Source: Caldilineales bacterium
GTDB lineage: Bacteria > Chloroflexota > Anaerolineae > J102
DNA length: 45,760 bases
Assembly (NCBI GenBank): GCA_024102915.1
Contig: JAGFJG010000168.1
Span: forward strand, 1 to 45,760
Reading direction: 5' to 3'
Shown here one piece after another: positions 26,791 to 35,812 of this stretch. The number at the start of each line of letters is the position of its first letter. The first letter of the stretch is position 1. The notes under the pieces are model-generated. The model did no database searches. It was not told where the DNA came from and saw nothing but the letters and a program-made list of their open reading frames with translations. The translations under genes and the position numbers were made by a program.

Positions 26791-27708
26791 TCATTTTAAG
26801 AACATGAGCAGGATGGGTATGGTGACGACGCTGACAATCGTGGTAAGGAAGACTGCTCCCGCCATAAAGTCAGGCGCCGCCTCGAATTCATTGCTCAGAA
26901 CAATGGAATTGACGGCTGTGGGCATAGACGCCTGCATCACTGCCACCGAGTATGCAATGCCGCTCAAGCCGAGTAGCGCAGCCAGCACAAGTCCAATGAC
27001 AGGGCCGCCCAGCATGCGCAATGAGGTCGCTCGCGTGATGGCGTTGCGGCCAAGCCGGATACGAGTGGTGGTCAGGGTCATGCCAAGCACCAACAAAAAG
27101 ACCGGAATGGCGGAGCGCCCCATCATTTCGATCATGTCCATCATCGTTCCGCTCGGCGCAATCCCCGTAACCCGGCTTAACATGCCCAGAGTCATCGCCC
27201 AAATCACGGGTGCGCCCAATGTCTGTTTCAGGGCGACGCGGGCCGGGACGTCATCGTGGCAATGGGCCAGCAGGAAGATCGCAGTTGTGCTTCCGACCAG
27301 ACTGTTGAACATAAAGATGATCAGGGCATAACCAAAACCCGTCTCACCGAACGCGAAAAGATTGAGCGGCAGACCATAGTTTCCATTGTTTAACAGAATC
27401 GTGGCGACCAAAAATGCACTCCCCAACGCCCCCTTATAACCCCATTTGCGGGCCGTGATGTATGCGAAGAACGCCATGACGGCCATGAGGCCGGCCGAAA
27501 AAACGAGCAGGCGACCGACCGTGCCGGGGTCGAATTCCAGCTTGACCAGATTTGTATAGATCAGACAGGGTGCAAGCACATAGAAGATGATGCGACTAAT
27601 TGACCGAATATCAAGGTGAAGACGGCTCTGTAACAGATACCCCACCGCAGTGACGACGACGATGGGTGCGAGCACATCGAGCAACACTTGCCCCAGGCTG
27701 GCCAACAT
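26791..27708 (-). CDS. AEC-family (auxin efflux carrier-like) transporter
   Basis: This 305-aa protein has about ten hydrophobic helices and no soluble domain, with LLNNGNYGLPL in helix 4, a conserved AEC-family feature, and FEAAPDFMAGAVFLTT near the end. Bacterial members export or import small carboxylates such as malate; the substrate here is unknown. GAGG precedes ATG 27708. It is placed between a HEAT-repeat and a TPR-protein gene in the envelope run. Confidence 0.85.
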   Translation of the reverse strand: MLASLGQVLLDVLAPIVVVTAVGYLLQSRLHLDIRSISRIIFYVLAPCLIYTNLVKLEFDPGTVGRLLVFSAGLMAVMAFFAYITARKWGYKGALGSAFLVATILLNNGNYGLPLNLFAFGETGFGYALIIFMFNSLVGSTTAIFLLAHCHDDVPARVALKQTLGAPVIWAMTLGMLSRVTGIAPSGTMMDMIEMMGRSAIPVFLLVLGMTLTTTRIRLGRNAITRATSLRMLGGPVIGLVLAALLGLSGIAYSVAVMQASMPTAVNSIVLSNEFEAAPDFMAGAVFLTTIVSVVTIPILLMFLK

Positions 27709-27721
27709 ATGCCCTCAACCT

Positions 27722-28786
27722 CTAGAGAGAGTCTCTATCATCGAGTAATTGGCGCAATTCTCGATCCAGGGGATCTTCGTCGTAGTCTTCATCATAGTCG
27801 CCATCATAATCGTCTTCGTCGTCCCAGTCGTCATCCTCGCCTTCGTCGCCCAGGATTTCATCGATTAGCTCGAAAGCGCCCCCGGCTCCGCCCTGCAGTT
27901 CTTCCAGAGCAGCTTCCGCCGCGCTGACCGTGGCTTCGTCGTCCCAATCTGTGGCCGCCTCCAACGCTTTGCGGGCTTCGGCCCCGCCAATCTGTCCCAG
28001 CGCGGCCAGGGCCGCCAGCCGCACTTCGGTGTCAGGCTCCTGGGCGATGAGTTGGATGATCGGGCGTACAGCCGATTTTGCTTCAAGTTCACCCAGCGAG
28101 CGCACAGCCTCTAGCCGCAACGATGCTTCCGGCCGGCTCAGTTCTGGCAACAGGAATGAAATCCAGCGGGTATCGGCGCTGCGGCCCATGGCATAAAGGG
28201 CGCTGATGCGCATGGGAATATCACCGCCGAAGAGCGCCATTTCAATCAGGCGCTCGATGCCGGGCCGGCTGGAAGCTGAGATCGCTTCTAACGCTCGCCT
28301 GCGCACGTCGACGTGTTCGGCGTCATCCAGGAATGCATCCCAAAGCGCCTGAACAGCATCATCGATCAGGTCGGTTTGTATCGAGCCCATTTCATACCAA
28401 TAGACGAACCACCCTAAGGCCGTGGCCGCCGCCGCTCGCACCGATTCCACCGGATCGGTCTGCAACAATCGTCGATAGGCGGACAACAGGCGCGGGTTTT
28501 CATCTTCCCACAGACCTTCGATCGCCAACAGGCGGATGTGGGCGTCCGTGTCATCCAATGCCCAGCGGAAGATCGTGCGATAGTCGTATTCGACATGCTC
28601 TTCCGCCAATTCGACGAGGGCTTCGATCACTTTCTGGCGGCGTCCTGGCGAGAGTCGATGCCAGGCTTCCTGAAATTGCGCCATCTCGCGAGCGTTGAGA
28701 TCGGAGAGACTGCCCAGGGTCTGATAGTTGACAATGGCGTTCTCATCTTCGAGGGCGGCAAAGATGTCGGAGAGTTTGCGGGTCAT
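27722..28786 (-). CDS. HEAT-repeat protein with an acidic tail
   Basis: This 354-aa soluble protein consists of an N-terminal helical part (about 1-75) and six or so HEAT-like repeats (about 76-310), for example VRRRALEAISASSRPGIERL and LRLEAVRSLGELEAKSAVRP. The last 45 residues are almost all Asp/Glu with Tyr and Trp (EDDDWDDEDDYDGDYDEDY). The frame is open 84 codons further up into the neighbouring gene, but ATG 28786 (MTRKLSDIFAALED) is a natural start. It is likely a protein-interaction scaffold; the partner is unknown. It lies 19 bp after the LysM gene. Confidence 0.82.
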   Translation of the reverse strand: MTRKLSDIFAALEDENAIVNYQTLGSLSDLNAREMAQFQEAWHRLSPGRRQKVIEALVELAEEHVEYDYRTIFRWALDDTDAHIRLLAIEGLWEDENPRLLSAYRRLLQTDPVESVRAAAATALGWFVYWYEMGSIQTDLIDDAVQALWDAFLDDAEHVDVRRRALEAISASSRPGIERLIEMALFGGDIPMRISALYAMGRSADTRWISFLLPELSRPEASLRLEAVRSLGELEAKSAVRPIIQLIAQEPDTEVRLAALAALGQIGGAEARKALEAATDWDDEATVSAAEAALEELQGGAGGAFELIDEILGDEGEDDDWDDEDDYDGDYDEDYDEDPLDRELRQLLDDRDSL

Positions 28787-28805
28787 AGGCCGGTGCTGAT
28801 TAACC

Positions 28806-30239
28806 TCAGTTCCAATTAAAGCGGCGTTGGGCGCTAGGCGGCGACACAGTGGCGATAATAGTCGGCTGTCCGCCATCACGATTGACGAGCGCAGCCTGTA
28901 CAAACCAGACGTACACGCGCCCGAATTCCTGCGGCGCCTGGCCGTGCAGCCAGACAGGCACTTTGTAGTCAGTCCCCTGTCCCACCGGCTCGGAGAAGCG
29001 CCAGTCAATCTGGTCTGGGCCGACCAATACGCCGACATTCACGACATTCTCGACGCCTGCGGGCAGGCCATCCGGGTTCTGCCAGTTCAGGTAGATGATC
29101 GCCTCGCCGCCGGAATATGCGCCATTGTCGGCAGGGCTAACCAGTACGGGTGCGGCGACACGAATGGCGATGGTGGGGGTGGCGGTGGGAGTGGCGGTCG
29201 CCCGTGGTCGCGGGGTGGGGGTGGCGGTGGGAGGCGGGGGCGTGTAATCGGCTGGGGGGATTCGCAACTGCTGGTTGACGCGCAGCGCAGTAGGATCAAG
29301 GATATTGTTGAATTTGGCAATGGCATCAGCGCTGCGCCCCACCTGTGCGGCTATCCCAAGCAGGGTGTCGCCGGGCTTGACGACGTAGACATCGGGCGCA
29401 ACGTTTGTGGCCGTCGGCAATGGCGTGGGGGGGATAGTGGGAGACGGCAAACTTGTGGGAGTCGCCGTCGTCCGCACCCTGGCGGTGGGGCTTGCCGAAG
29501 GTTCGGGGGTGTTCGTATCGGTCGGGACGGGTTCCGGCGTCGGTGTTGTGGTGGCGGTCGGCTCCGGCGTAGCGGTCGGTTGGGGGATGCGGATTTTCTG
29601 ACCAACCTGCAACGCCCCCGGATTCGTGATGTTGTTATAAATCATCAGCGATTCCAGACTTACGCCCAATGTGCTGGCAATGCCTGACAACGTATCCCCG
29701 GATTTGACCGTATAGACGGGTTCGTCGGCTGTCGCTTCAGCGGCAATCGTCGCTGTCGGCATCGCAGTTGGATCAAGGAGTATCGCCTCAAGCGGCTCAG
29801 TCGTGGGCGTCGGCGGCTGTTCCACCGAAGTTGCAGTCGGCTCGATGACGACGACGGTTGGGGTGTCAGTCGGCGCTTCGGCCACCTCGATGGTGGCTTG
29901 CAGGTTGATGGACGCCGGCGGGGGGACGCTAGTGGCGGGCGGCGGCAACAGCGCCACAGCCTTTGAGGCCGCGTTCGATAAAGTCGAGAAACCGTTGCCA
30001 AGCAGCAACCAGGTGGCGAGTATGAAAATCACCAGGGCGGTGACGATCCCACGGATGGGACGCCATTGCTGCAATTCGCGCCCGCAATGCGGGCAGATGG
30101 TCAGGTCTGAGGGAGAACGACGATAACAGTGGCGACAACGGGTTTTCGCACCCGGTCTGCTGACCGCCGCGCCGCAATTGGCGCAGACGTTCATGCCGTT
30201 GGCTACTGGCTCGCCGCAACGAGAACAGGTTTGAGACAT
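28806..30239 (-). CDS. Double zinc-ribbon, single-helix protein with two LysM domains
   Basis: This 477-aa protein opens with two zinc ribbons (CSRCGEP...CANCG and CRHCYRR...CPHCG, about 5-52), then one membrane helix (about 65-82). A Thr/Pro-rich stalk leads to LysM 1 (YTVKSGDTLSGIAS, about 178-221), a second stalk, LysM 2 (YVVKPGDTLLGIAA, about 286-329), a third stalk and a 110-residue beta-rich C-terminal domain. LysM domains bind peptidoglycan or chitin-type glycans, so the C-terminal part should be outside and the zinc ribbons inside. It is the first gene of the seven-gene run. Confidence 0.85.
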   Translation of the reverse strand: MSQTCSRCGEPVANGMNVCANCGAAVSRPGAKTRCRHCYRRSPSDLTICPHCGRELQQWRPIRGIVTALVIFILATWLLLGNGFSTLSNAASKAVALLPPPATSVPPPASINLQATIEVAEAPTDTPTVVVIEPTATSVEQPPTPTTEPLEAILLDPTAMPTATIAAEATADEPVYTVKSGDTLSGIASTLGVSLESLMIYNNITNPGALQVGQKIRIPQPTATPEPTATTTPTPEPVPTDTNTPEPSASPTARVRTTATPTSLPSPTIPPTPLPTATNVAPDVYVVKPGDTLLGIAAQVGRSADAIAKFNNILDPTALRVNQQLRIPPADYTPPPPTATPTPRPRATATPTATPTIAIRVAAPVLVSPADNGAYSGGEAIIYLNWQNPDGLPAGVENVVNVGVLVGPDQIDWRFSEPVGQGTDYKVPVWLHGQAPQEFGRVYVWFVQAALVNRDGGQPTIIATVSPPSAQRRFNWN

Positions 30240-30298
30240 AAGGTGAATCGACTGGAGAAATCAGGCTCGTCCGTTGCGAACGGCCAGAAAGAAAATCT

Positions 30299-30304
30299 AT
30301 TATA
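30299..30304 (-). promoter_or_regulatory. Candidate -10 box of the seven-gene envelope run
   Basis: A perfect TATAAT is read on the minus strand about 60 bp before the LysM-protein ATG. TTGACT lies only 12 bp further upstream, too close for a normal -35, so the match is partial. Confidence 0.4.
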
Positions 30305-30367
30305 ATCGCAAACGCGAGTCAAAACCGAACATTACAGCCCGGCAAATGGCGAAATGACGCCAGGCTC

Positions 30368-31177
30368 TCATCGCGACAGGGTGGTGCCAAGTGGTTGATC
30401 GGGGTCGAGCAGATGTTCGAGCAGATGACCTGGGATTTCGCCGGAGAGGAAATGGATCGTCAAATCCGGGTGCGATTGCAGTAGTTTGGAAACGGTTGCG
30501 ATCTTGCCCGCCATGCCGCCGGTCACATCGATGCCGTGCGAACCCCCCAGGGCATGTTCCATCTCGGATAGCCGGTCGGAGTGAAGTCTGGGAACGGGAC
30601 GGGCTGCCGGGTCTTTGAGCGGGTCAGCGTCAAAGATGCCATCGACGACGCCCGCCAGCGTGAGCCGCGTTGGAGGCAGGTGATCGGCCAGGGCTGATAA
30701 AATCTGTTCGGTGGAGATGATCGTCCCGCCCTGCGCGCTATCGAAGGCTACATCGCCGAAGACGACCGGGGTCAACCCCGCCGCCAGTGCTCGCTCCACC
30801 GGTCGAGCATCGAAGGACTCGATCTCGCCGCCGCGGCATTGGGCCAGGCTGGATGGCGGGAAACTCATCGCCGACAAGCCAGCTCGCAATAGCGCGGCCA
30901 CAATCAGCCGGTTGAGTTGCGCGGCCACGTGCGCGGTTTCGGCAAAGCCGCGCCAGCCTTGAGCATCCGAAACGCCTGCACGGGTTTGATAGCGTCGCCC
31001 GACCACATGGCCATAGCTGCCGCTGCCGTGTGAAAGCACAAAGGTTATGTGCGGAAGGCGTTGCTGTGCGGCGACGATTTCACCGGCGAGTCGCTGTATG
31101 ACCAGCGGTCGCGGCGTGAACGGGCGGCGCTTCTCGGTGATCAGACTGCCGCCAAGCTTGATGTAGTGCAGGTTCAT
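30368..31177 (-). CDS. Isopentenyl phosphate kinase
   Basis: This 269-aa amino-acid-kinase-fold enzyme is predicted to phosphorylate isopentenyl phosphate to isopentenyl diphosphate. It begins with IKLGGSLIT. HGSGSYGH carries His57, the position of the catalytic His characteristic of IPK and absent from other family members. Further motifs are VVFGDVAFD, GVVDGIFDADP and DVTGGMAGKI. IPK acts in the modified mevalonate pathway known from archaea and from the chloroflexote Roseiflexus. The ATG overlaps the stop of the lytic transglycosylase gene (ATGA), so it is translated from the same transcript. Confidence 0.85.
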   Translation of the reverse strand: MNLHYIKLGGSLITEKRRPFTPRPLVIQRLAGEIVAAQQRLPHITFVLSHGSGSYGHVVGRRYQTRAGVSDAQGWRGFAETAHVAAQLNRLIVAALLRAGLSAMSFPPSSLAQCRGGEIESFDARPVERALAAGLTPVVFGDVAFDSAQGGTIISTEQILSALADHLPPTRLTLAGVVDGIFDADPLKDPAARPVPRLHSDRLSEMEHALGGSHGIDVTGGMAGKIATVSKLLQSHPDLTIHFLSGEIPGHLLEHLLDPDQPLGTTLSR

Positions 31178-33654
31178 AGGTCGGGATACAGCCGCCGGTA
31201 GTGATTGGCCTGCACCGAAATCGCCCGCAAGTAGGTCTGGGTTTCAGCAAAGCTGATCACTTCCAGAAACAGATCATCATCTTCCCCGGCCAGTCGTCGC
31301 CAGGCGGCGCTATTGCCGGGGCCGCCGTTATATCCCGCCAGCGCGGCAGGGACATTGCCGTTGGTTCGATCCAGCCCCTGCCCCAGATAGAAAGCGCCAA
31401 ATTCAGCGCTGACATAAGGCCGGTAAAGCAAGGCGTCTTCGTAATTGGGCCAATCCAGTTGTTGGGCGATGCTGCGGCCTGTGCTGGGGATGACCTGGGC
31501 AAGCCCGCGCGCCGCCGCCGTGCTGGTGGCGGTAGCGCCGAACAGAGATTCCTGGCGAATGAGAGCGAACAACAGCGCCGGATCGATGCCGTATTTGGCC
31601 GCGGCGGGCAGCAGCAAATCGGCGAAATAGAGGGGATAGACCAATTCTTGCAGGGCTCGCGGGGTTTCTTCGAAGCGATTGGGAGACAATGCGGCGACTC
31701 TGGCGGCCGCGCGGATCGACGTGTCGTAATAGCCCAACATGCGGGTGTGCAGGGCCAGTTGCAGCAAGCGAATCGGATCGTTGTCCCACGTTTGGCGTAG
31801 CGCCTCGAAGCCGTCGCGAGCGGCTGCGCCCTCGCCAATGCGATGCAGTTCGGTTGGCCGCGCCAACTCCGGCAAATTGACCGAGCGGTCATCCGCTGTC
31901 AGCAGATCGGCGGGGATTTCGCCCGCAGCCCACGATTCCAGCCAGGGAATCAGATCAGGCAGAGATTCAGCGGATGATGCGGGATCATCACCCCGACCGG
32001 CATCGAATAACTCCTGCGCCGCCCGCAAGCCATAATGATTGCCGATGCCCCATCGTTTGACTGTTTCCTGCCATTTCGCCAACGCTCCTTCCCAATCATC
32101 CTCCGCCGACAGCAACCTGCCAAGCCAGAAATCGGCGGCAGCGCTCCACATGCCATGATTGGCATCGGCCAATGCCTGCCACGACGCCTGCGCCGCCTCG
32201 TATTCGCCCAGGCGAAAATGGTTCATGCCCGCGCGCAATGCCGCCTGACCGGCGTACCGGCTTTGCGGGAAATCGCGAGCCAGGCGTTCGTAATCGATAG
32301 TTGCCAATGCCATATCGTCGAATTCGCTCTCAGCGATGTAGGCCGCCCACCACAAAGCCGTGGCCGCCGAATCAGCATCGGGGTTTGCATCCGCCCCTTG
32401 CAAATAAACTTCGCGCGCTGCCGCCGGATTCCCCAGACGCCACAACGCCCGACCCCGGCCCAACCATGCCTCACCCTGTCTGCGGTCGCCGGGATGCGTT
32501 TCGATTAGTTCCAGCCATTCCCTGTCCGAATTGACGTAATCGTTTTGCGCCTCATAAGCCTGAGCAAGCAACGCATGGGCTTCGCCGTCATGGTCGGGCA
32601 CGGCGGCCAGATAACGATAGAGCGCCTCGATGCCGGGGCCGTACGCTCCGGCGGCGACATCAGCGCGCCCGCGCAACAGATCGTCGATCTCCTGGCCGCT
32701 GTTCAGCAGTTCGATCGCCGCCTGATAGGCGGAGTTGCTGTCCGGTGCAGTGTTGAGTGCCTGACTGAAACTGGCGACCGCCTCATCGCTCAACCCGGCC
32801 GCACTCTGAGCCTCGCCGCGCAGCACGAGCATCTCGGCCCGGTAGCCTGCGTTGCGCGCGACGGAAAGGATCGCGTCGTATTCAGCGATGGCGGAAGCCG
32901 GATCGCCCTGAGCCAGGCTGGCGGCGGCGACTCGCTCGCGGGCGCGCAATGTCGTGATCAAATCGGTTGAAGCGTCGAGCGCCTGTTGATATTGGGCGAT
33001 CGCTCCCGACAGATCACCCACGGTCTCGAAGGCATTGCCGGCGGCTTCAAAGGCCAATGGAGCCAGCTCCGGTCTCTGCTGGGCATAGAGAGAAAACGCA
33101 TTCACTGCTTCGGTCGTCTGGCCAAGCGCGGCGTGCGTGCGCCCCAGCCAGAACAGCGTCTCGGGGTGTGCGACGACATAGACGGCATCCTGCGATAGCG
33201 TCCGTAGTGGAGCCAGGGCGGCGCCGGGCGAATCGTTCAGATAATAGGCTTTGCCCAGGCCAAAGAGCGCATCCGGCTGATCCGGATCCTGAATGAGGAC
33301 GATCTGAAAGGCATCCGCCGCGGACTCGTAATCGCCATTTTGCAGGCGACGATTCCCCACGGCCACGTGCTCATCGATGGCTGGGGTGGGAGTCGATGTC
33401 GGGGTTGAAGTGGGGGTGGGCGTCAGCGTGGGCGTTGCGGTGGGAGTGTCAGTGGCGGTGGGGCTGGGCGTGTTCGTCGAGGTCGGCGCTGGCGGGATCG
33501 CTGTCGCTGTCTGGGTCGAGAGGAGCGGTTGCGAATCGACGATCTCTTCGCTGGGCGGAGGCGCCGGTTGTACCTGGCTGCATGCCGCAACCAGCAGCAC
33601 CGAGGCGACCGTGATGATGGCGAATGATTTGTGAGCGAAGCGAAGTGGGTTCAT
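31174..33654 (-). CDS. Lytic transglycosylase lipoprotein with TPR solenoid (Slt70-like)
   Basis: This 826-aa exported protein has a lipoprotein signal (VASVLLVAAC, lipid-bearing Cys at about 25), then a Thr/Pro stalk (about 45-95), about a dozen TPR-like repeats (95-640), and a C-terminal SLT domain. The SLT catalytic Glu is Glu702 in IRQESLFG, followed by AARGLAQVIPSTG and AGYNGGPGN. Such enzymes cleave peptidoglycan glycan strands to 1,6-anhydro products. It follows the protease gene by 11 bp and overlaps the IPK gene. Confidence 0.9.
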   Translation of the reverse strand: MNPLRFAHKSFAIITVASVLLVAACSQVQPAPPPSEEIVDSQPLLSTQTATAIPPAPTSTNTPSPTATDTPTATPTLTPTPTSTPTSTPTPAIDEHVAVGNRRLQNGDYESAADAFQIVLIQDPDQPDALFGLGKAYYLNDSPGAALAPLRTLSQDAVYVVAHPETLFWLGRTHAALGQTTEAVNAFSLYAQQRPELAPLAFEAAGNAFETVGDLSGAIAQYQQALDASTDLITTLRARERVAAASLAQGDPASAIAEYDAILSVARNAGYRAEMLVLRGEAQSAAGLSDEAVASFSQALNTAPDSNSAYQAAIELLNSGQEIDDLLRGRADVAAGAYGPGIEALYRYLAAVPDHDGEAHALLAQAYEAQNDYVNSDREWLELIETHPGDRRQGEAWLGRGRALWRLGNPAAAREVYLQGADANPDADSAATALWWAAYIAESEFDDMALATIDYERLARDFPQSRYAGQAALRAGMNHFRLGEYEAAQASWQALADANHGMWSAAADFWLGRLLSAEDDWEGALAKWQETVKRWGIGNHYGLRAAQELFDAGRGDDPASSAESLPDLIPWLESWAAGEIPADLLTADDRSVNLPELARPTELHRIGEGAAARDGFEALRQTWDNDPIRLLQLALHTRMLGYYDTSIRAAARVAALSPNRFEETPRALQELVYPLYFADLLLPAAAKYGIDPALLFALIRQESLFGATATSTAAARGLAQVIPSTGRSIAQQLDWPNYEDALLYRPYVSAEFGAFYLGQGLDRTNGNVPAALAGYNGGPGNSAAWRRLAGEDDDLFLEVISFAETQTYLRAISVQANHYRRLYPDL

Positions 33655-33665
33655 GGCTGCGATGA

Positions 33666-35780
33666 TCAGCGCCAGAGCATGGGCAGGAACAGGCTGCCGG
33701 CAATGGCCCCGCTGAGTTGGGCGTTGGCGTTTTGTGTGAAGGTTGTCACTGTGAATGGCGCGCCGGCCTGGGCGTTATTATCACTGAGGAGTGCGGAACC
33801 ATAGCTGCCGCCGGACGCCAGCACGGGGAAGTCGCGGTGCGTTTCACCGCCACCCAGATGGATCGGGCCGGCCAACAAGATGTGAAGTGTGTCCGAAACG
33901 GTTTGATTCCCCCACGTAATCTCGATATTCGCCGGAGCGAGTGGGGCCACCACCATCGCGGCGGGTGCGATTTCAATCCAGGGGACATCGGGAGTAGTGG
34001 TCGGCGTGACAGTCGGCGTTGGTGTGACCGTTGGTGTGTTTGTGGGAGTAGGCGTCCGGGTCGGTGTCGGGGTGAGCGTTCTCGTCGGCGTGGGCGTGCG
34101 GGTTGGGGTATTCGTGGGGATGGGGGTGGGGGTCCGCGTGGCGGTTGGGGTGAGTGTAAAGGTCGGAGTCAGGGTTGGCGTTCTCGTCGGCGTGGGCGTG
34201 ACGGTTGGCGTGGCTGTGACCAGCGCGGGCAAAACAAATCGTCCGTAGCCATAGCTGTTGTCTGGCCCGAAAGGCCCCATGTCGATGGCGTTGACCTGCA
34301 AATAATTGCGGACTTCGGCGGCGGGCCAAAACGGATAGCGTTGCATGATCTGCGCAGCCGCGCCCGCCACATGTGGTGCAGCAGCCGATGATCCGAAGAA
34401 TCCCGTGCCGCCGCCTGTGAATGGTTTTTCATTGCTGATGCCATAAGTCAGGGTGCTGACGCCATCATACGCCACCAAATCGGGTTTGCGCACGCCCACG
34501 ACCGTCGGCCCGCGGCTGCTAAAGCCTTCGAGCGCCATATCTTTCCAGAACACCGCCCCCACTGCCAGCGCTTCCGACGTATCAGCCGGTTGCACCATCG
34601 AACCAGAGGGCGTGCGATATTCCAGGTCGCCGCCACTGACGAAAAGCTCCAGGCTGCGAGGCTGGCCCTGGAATCTGCGGATCACAAAATCGTAGACGCC
34701 GGACGACGCGGCCTGATAACATAAAACCTCGGTCGGCGGCTGCGTGCCGGTCTGCGCATCCTGGCTGCTGGCCACGGTTAGACCATTGTATTGTAAGTAG
34801 AGATCATAATCATTGGCGGTCGTCGGCCATCCATCCCAGTTCAGGTATCCGCAAGTCTGGCTGCCAGCGCCGAGAAAAACGCCATTGCCGGTATCGCCGG
34901 GCGCGAAGTTGTGCCGATCGTCGGAACCGGTGAAGTAGCCGCGATAGTGGCGCTGGGCCTGATTTCCCACGGAATTCACCCAGAGGATGCCGCTGTTCGT
35001 GGCCGACCGCACGATGTTTGCGATCACGCCGGTGCCGTCACCCGGCCCGGTATTAAACCAACTGACGGAATGGACGATCACGCGCACGCCCTCGCTGCGG
35101 GCATAGTTGACGGCATTCGCAAGCTCCACGTCGGTGTCAAAGGCCAGCAGATAAAGCTGCGCATTGGGAGCCATATCCGCCACGATCTCGGCCACAGCCG
35201 AACCGTGGGACGTCGTCTCTAGTCCGCCTTGTGCACGAAAGCTCTTGATCGTCGGGTAGGGGATTTCACCGCGGCTGGCCAGATTCTGCCAACCGGCGAA
35301 ACCGACATCGATCACGGCCACCTTGACGCCCTGCCCCGTCCATCCCGCCCCCACCCACGGCAATGCGCCCGAAACAAAATAGCCCTCGCTCACGACATCA
35401 GTTTGATGCGGGTAGGGTGCACGGATTTGCGTGACGCCAGGCTGGGCCGCCAGCTGTCCCAACTGGTCGCGCGGAACCCGAACCTGATACAGCCCCTCAT
35501 CCTCGGCCTCCAGCGTGGCCCCGTCCGGTAATTCCGGCTCTGACTCAGCCGACACGATCACTCGCAAGTGATCAGGGCCGGCCCAAACGCCCAGCGCCCT
35601 GGCTTCGGCAATCTGGGCGGCGCTAAGCGGGCCTTGCCCGGCGAATTGGGCTACCGCATCGCTCGTCGATTCCGGCAGATCATAGTTGGGTTTTGGCGGG
35701 AATGGCGTGCTGGCCGCTGCGATGGATGGGTGCAACAACGCCAGCACACAAACGACTATGAGCATAAATCGAATGATCAT
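33666..35780 (-). CDS. Secreted S8 (subtilisin-like) serine protease with stalk and C-terminal FLPMLWR tail
   Basis: This 704-aa protein has an N-terminal signal peptide (about 1-22), a propeptide-like segment, and a subtilase domain with Asp158 (VAVIDVGF), His192 (SHGSAVAE) and Ser465 (FGSSAAAPH). A 200-residue insert between His and Ser carries NSVGN (oxyanion Asn) and a probable beta domain. Residues about 520-597 are a Thr/Pro stalk. The last 105 residues are a beta domain ending LFLPMLWR. In my experience, Chloroflexota exported proteins often end in similar aromatic-Leu-Pro tails. Extracellular or surface-bound; targets unknown. degV lies just upstream. Confidence 0.88.
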   Translation of the reverse strand: MIIRFMLIVVCVLALLHPSIAAASTPFPPKPNYDLPESTSDAVAQFAGQGPLSAAQIAEARALGVWAGPDHLRVIVSAESEPELPDGATLEAEDEGLYQVRVPRDQLGQLAAQPGVTQIRAPYPHQTDVVSEGYFVSGALPWVGAGWTGQGVKVAVIDVGFAGWQNLASRGEIPYPTIKSFRAQGGLETTSHGSAVAEIVADMAPNAQLYLLAFDTDVELANAVNYARSEGVRVIVHSVSWFNTGPGDGTGVIANIVRSATNSGILWVNSVGNQAQRHYRGYFTGSDDRHNFAPGDTGNGVFLGAGSQTCGYLNWDGWPTTANDYDLYLQYNGLTVASSQDAQTGTQPPTEVLCYQAASSGVYDFVIRRFQGQPRSLELFVSGGDLEYRTPSGSMVQPADTSEALAVGAVFWKDMALEGFSSRGPTVVGVRKPDLVAYDGVSTLTYGISNEKPFTGGGTGFFGSSAAAPHVAGAAAQIMQRYPFWPAAEVRNYLQVNAIDMGPFGPDNSYGYGRFVLPALVTATPTVTPTPTRTPTLTPTFTLTPTATRTPTPIPTNTPTRTPTPTRTLTPTPTRTPTPTNTPTVTPTPTVTPTTTPDVPWIEIAPAAMVVAPLAPANIEITWGNQTVSDTLHILLAGPIHLGGGETHRDFPVLASGGSYGSALLSDNNAQAGAPFTVTTFTQNANAQLSGAIAGSLFLPMLWR
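33990..34222. repeat. Low-complexity GT-rich minisatellite encoding the protease stalk
   Basis: On the plus strand this is a degenerate run of GGCGTNGG(T/C)GTG-like units, encoding repeated Thr-Pro pairs on the minus strand. Shorter stretches of the same kind occur at about 33370-33480 (lytic transglycosylase) and at 29160-29240 and 29520-29590 (LysM protein). Such tracts are prone to slippage. Confidence 0.75.
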
Positions 35781-35812
35781 CTCGAAAGAACAAGACGCCG
35801 CCTGACGTCGTT

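Noticed and set aside
28787..29038. 84-codon N-terminal extension of the HEAT protein
   Set aside because: It overlaps the C-terminus of the LysM gene in another frame, is Arg/Ser-rich and lacks family content.
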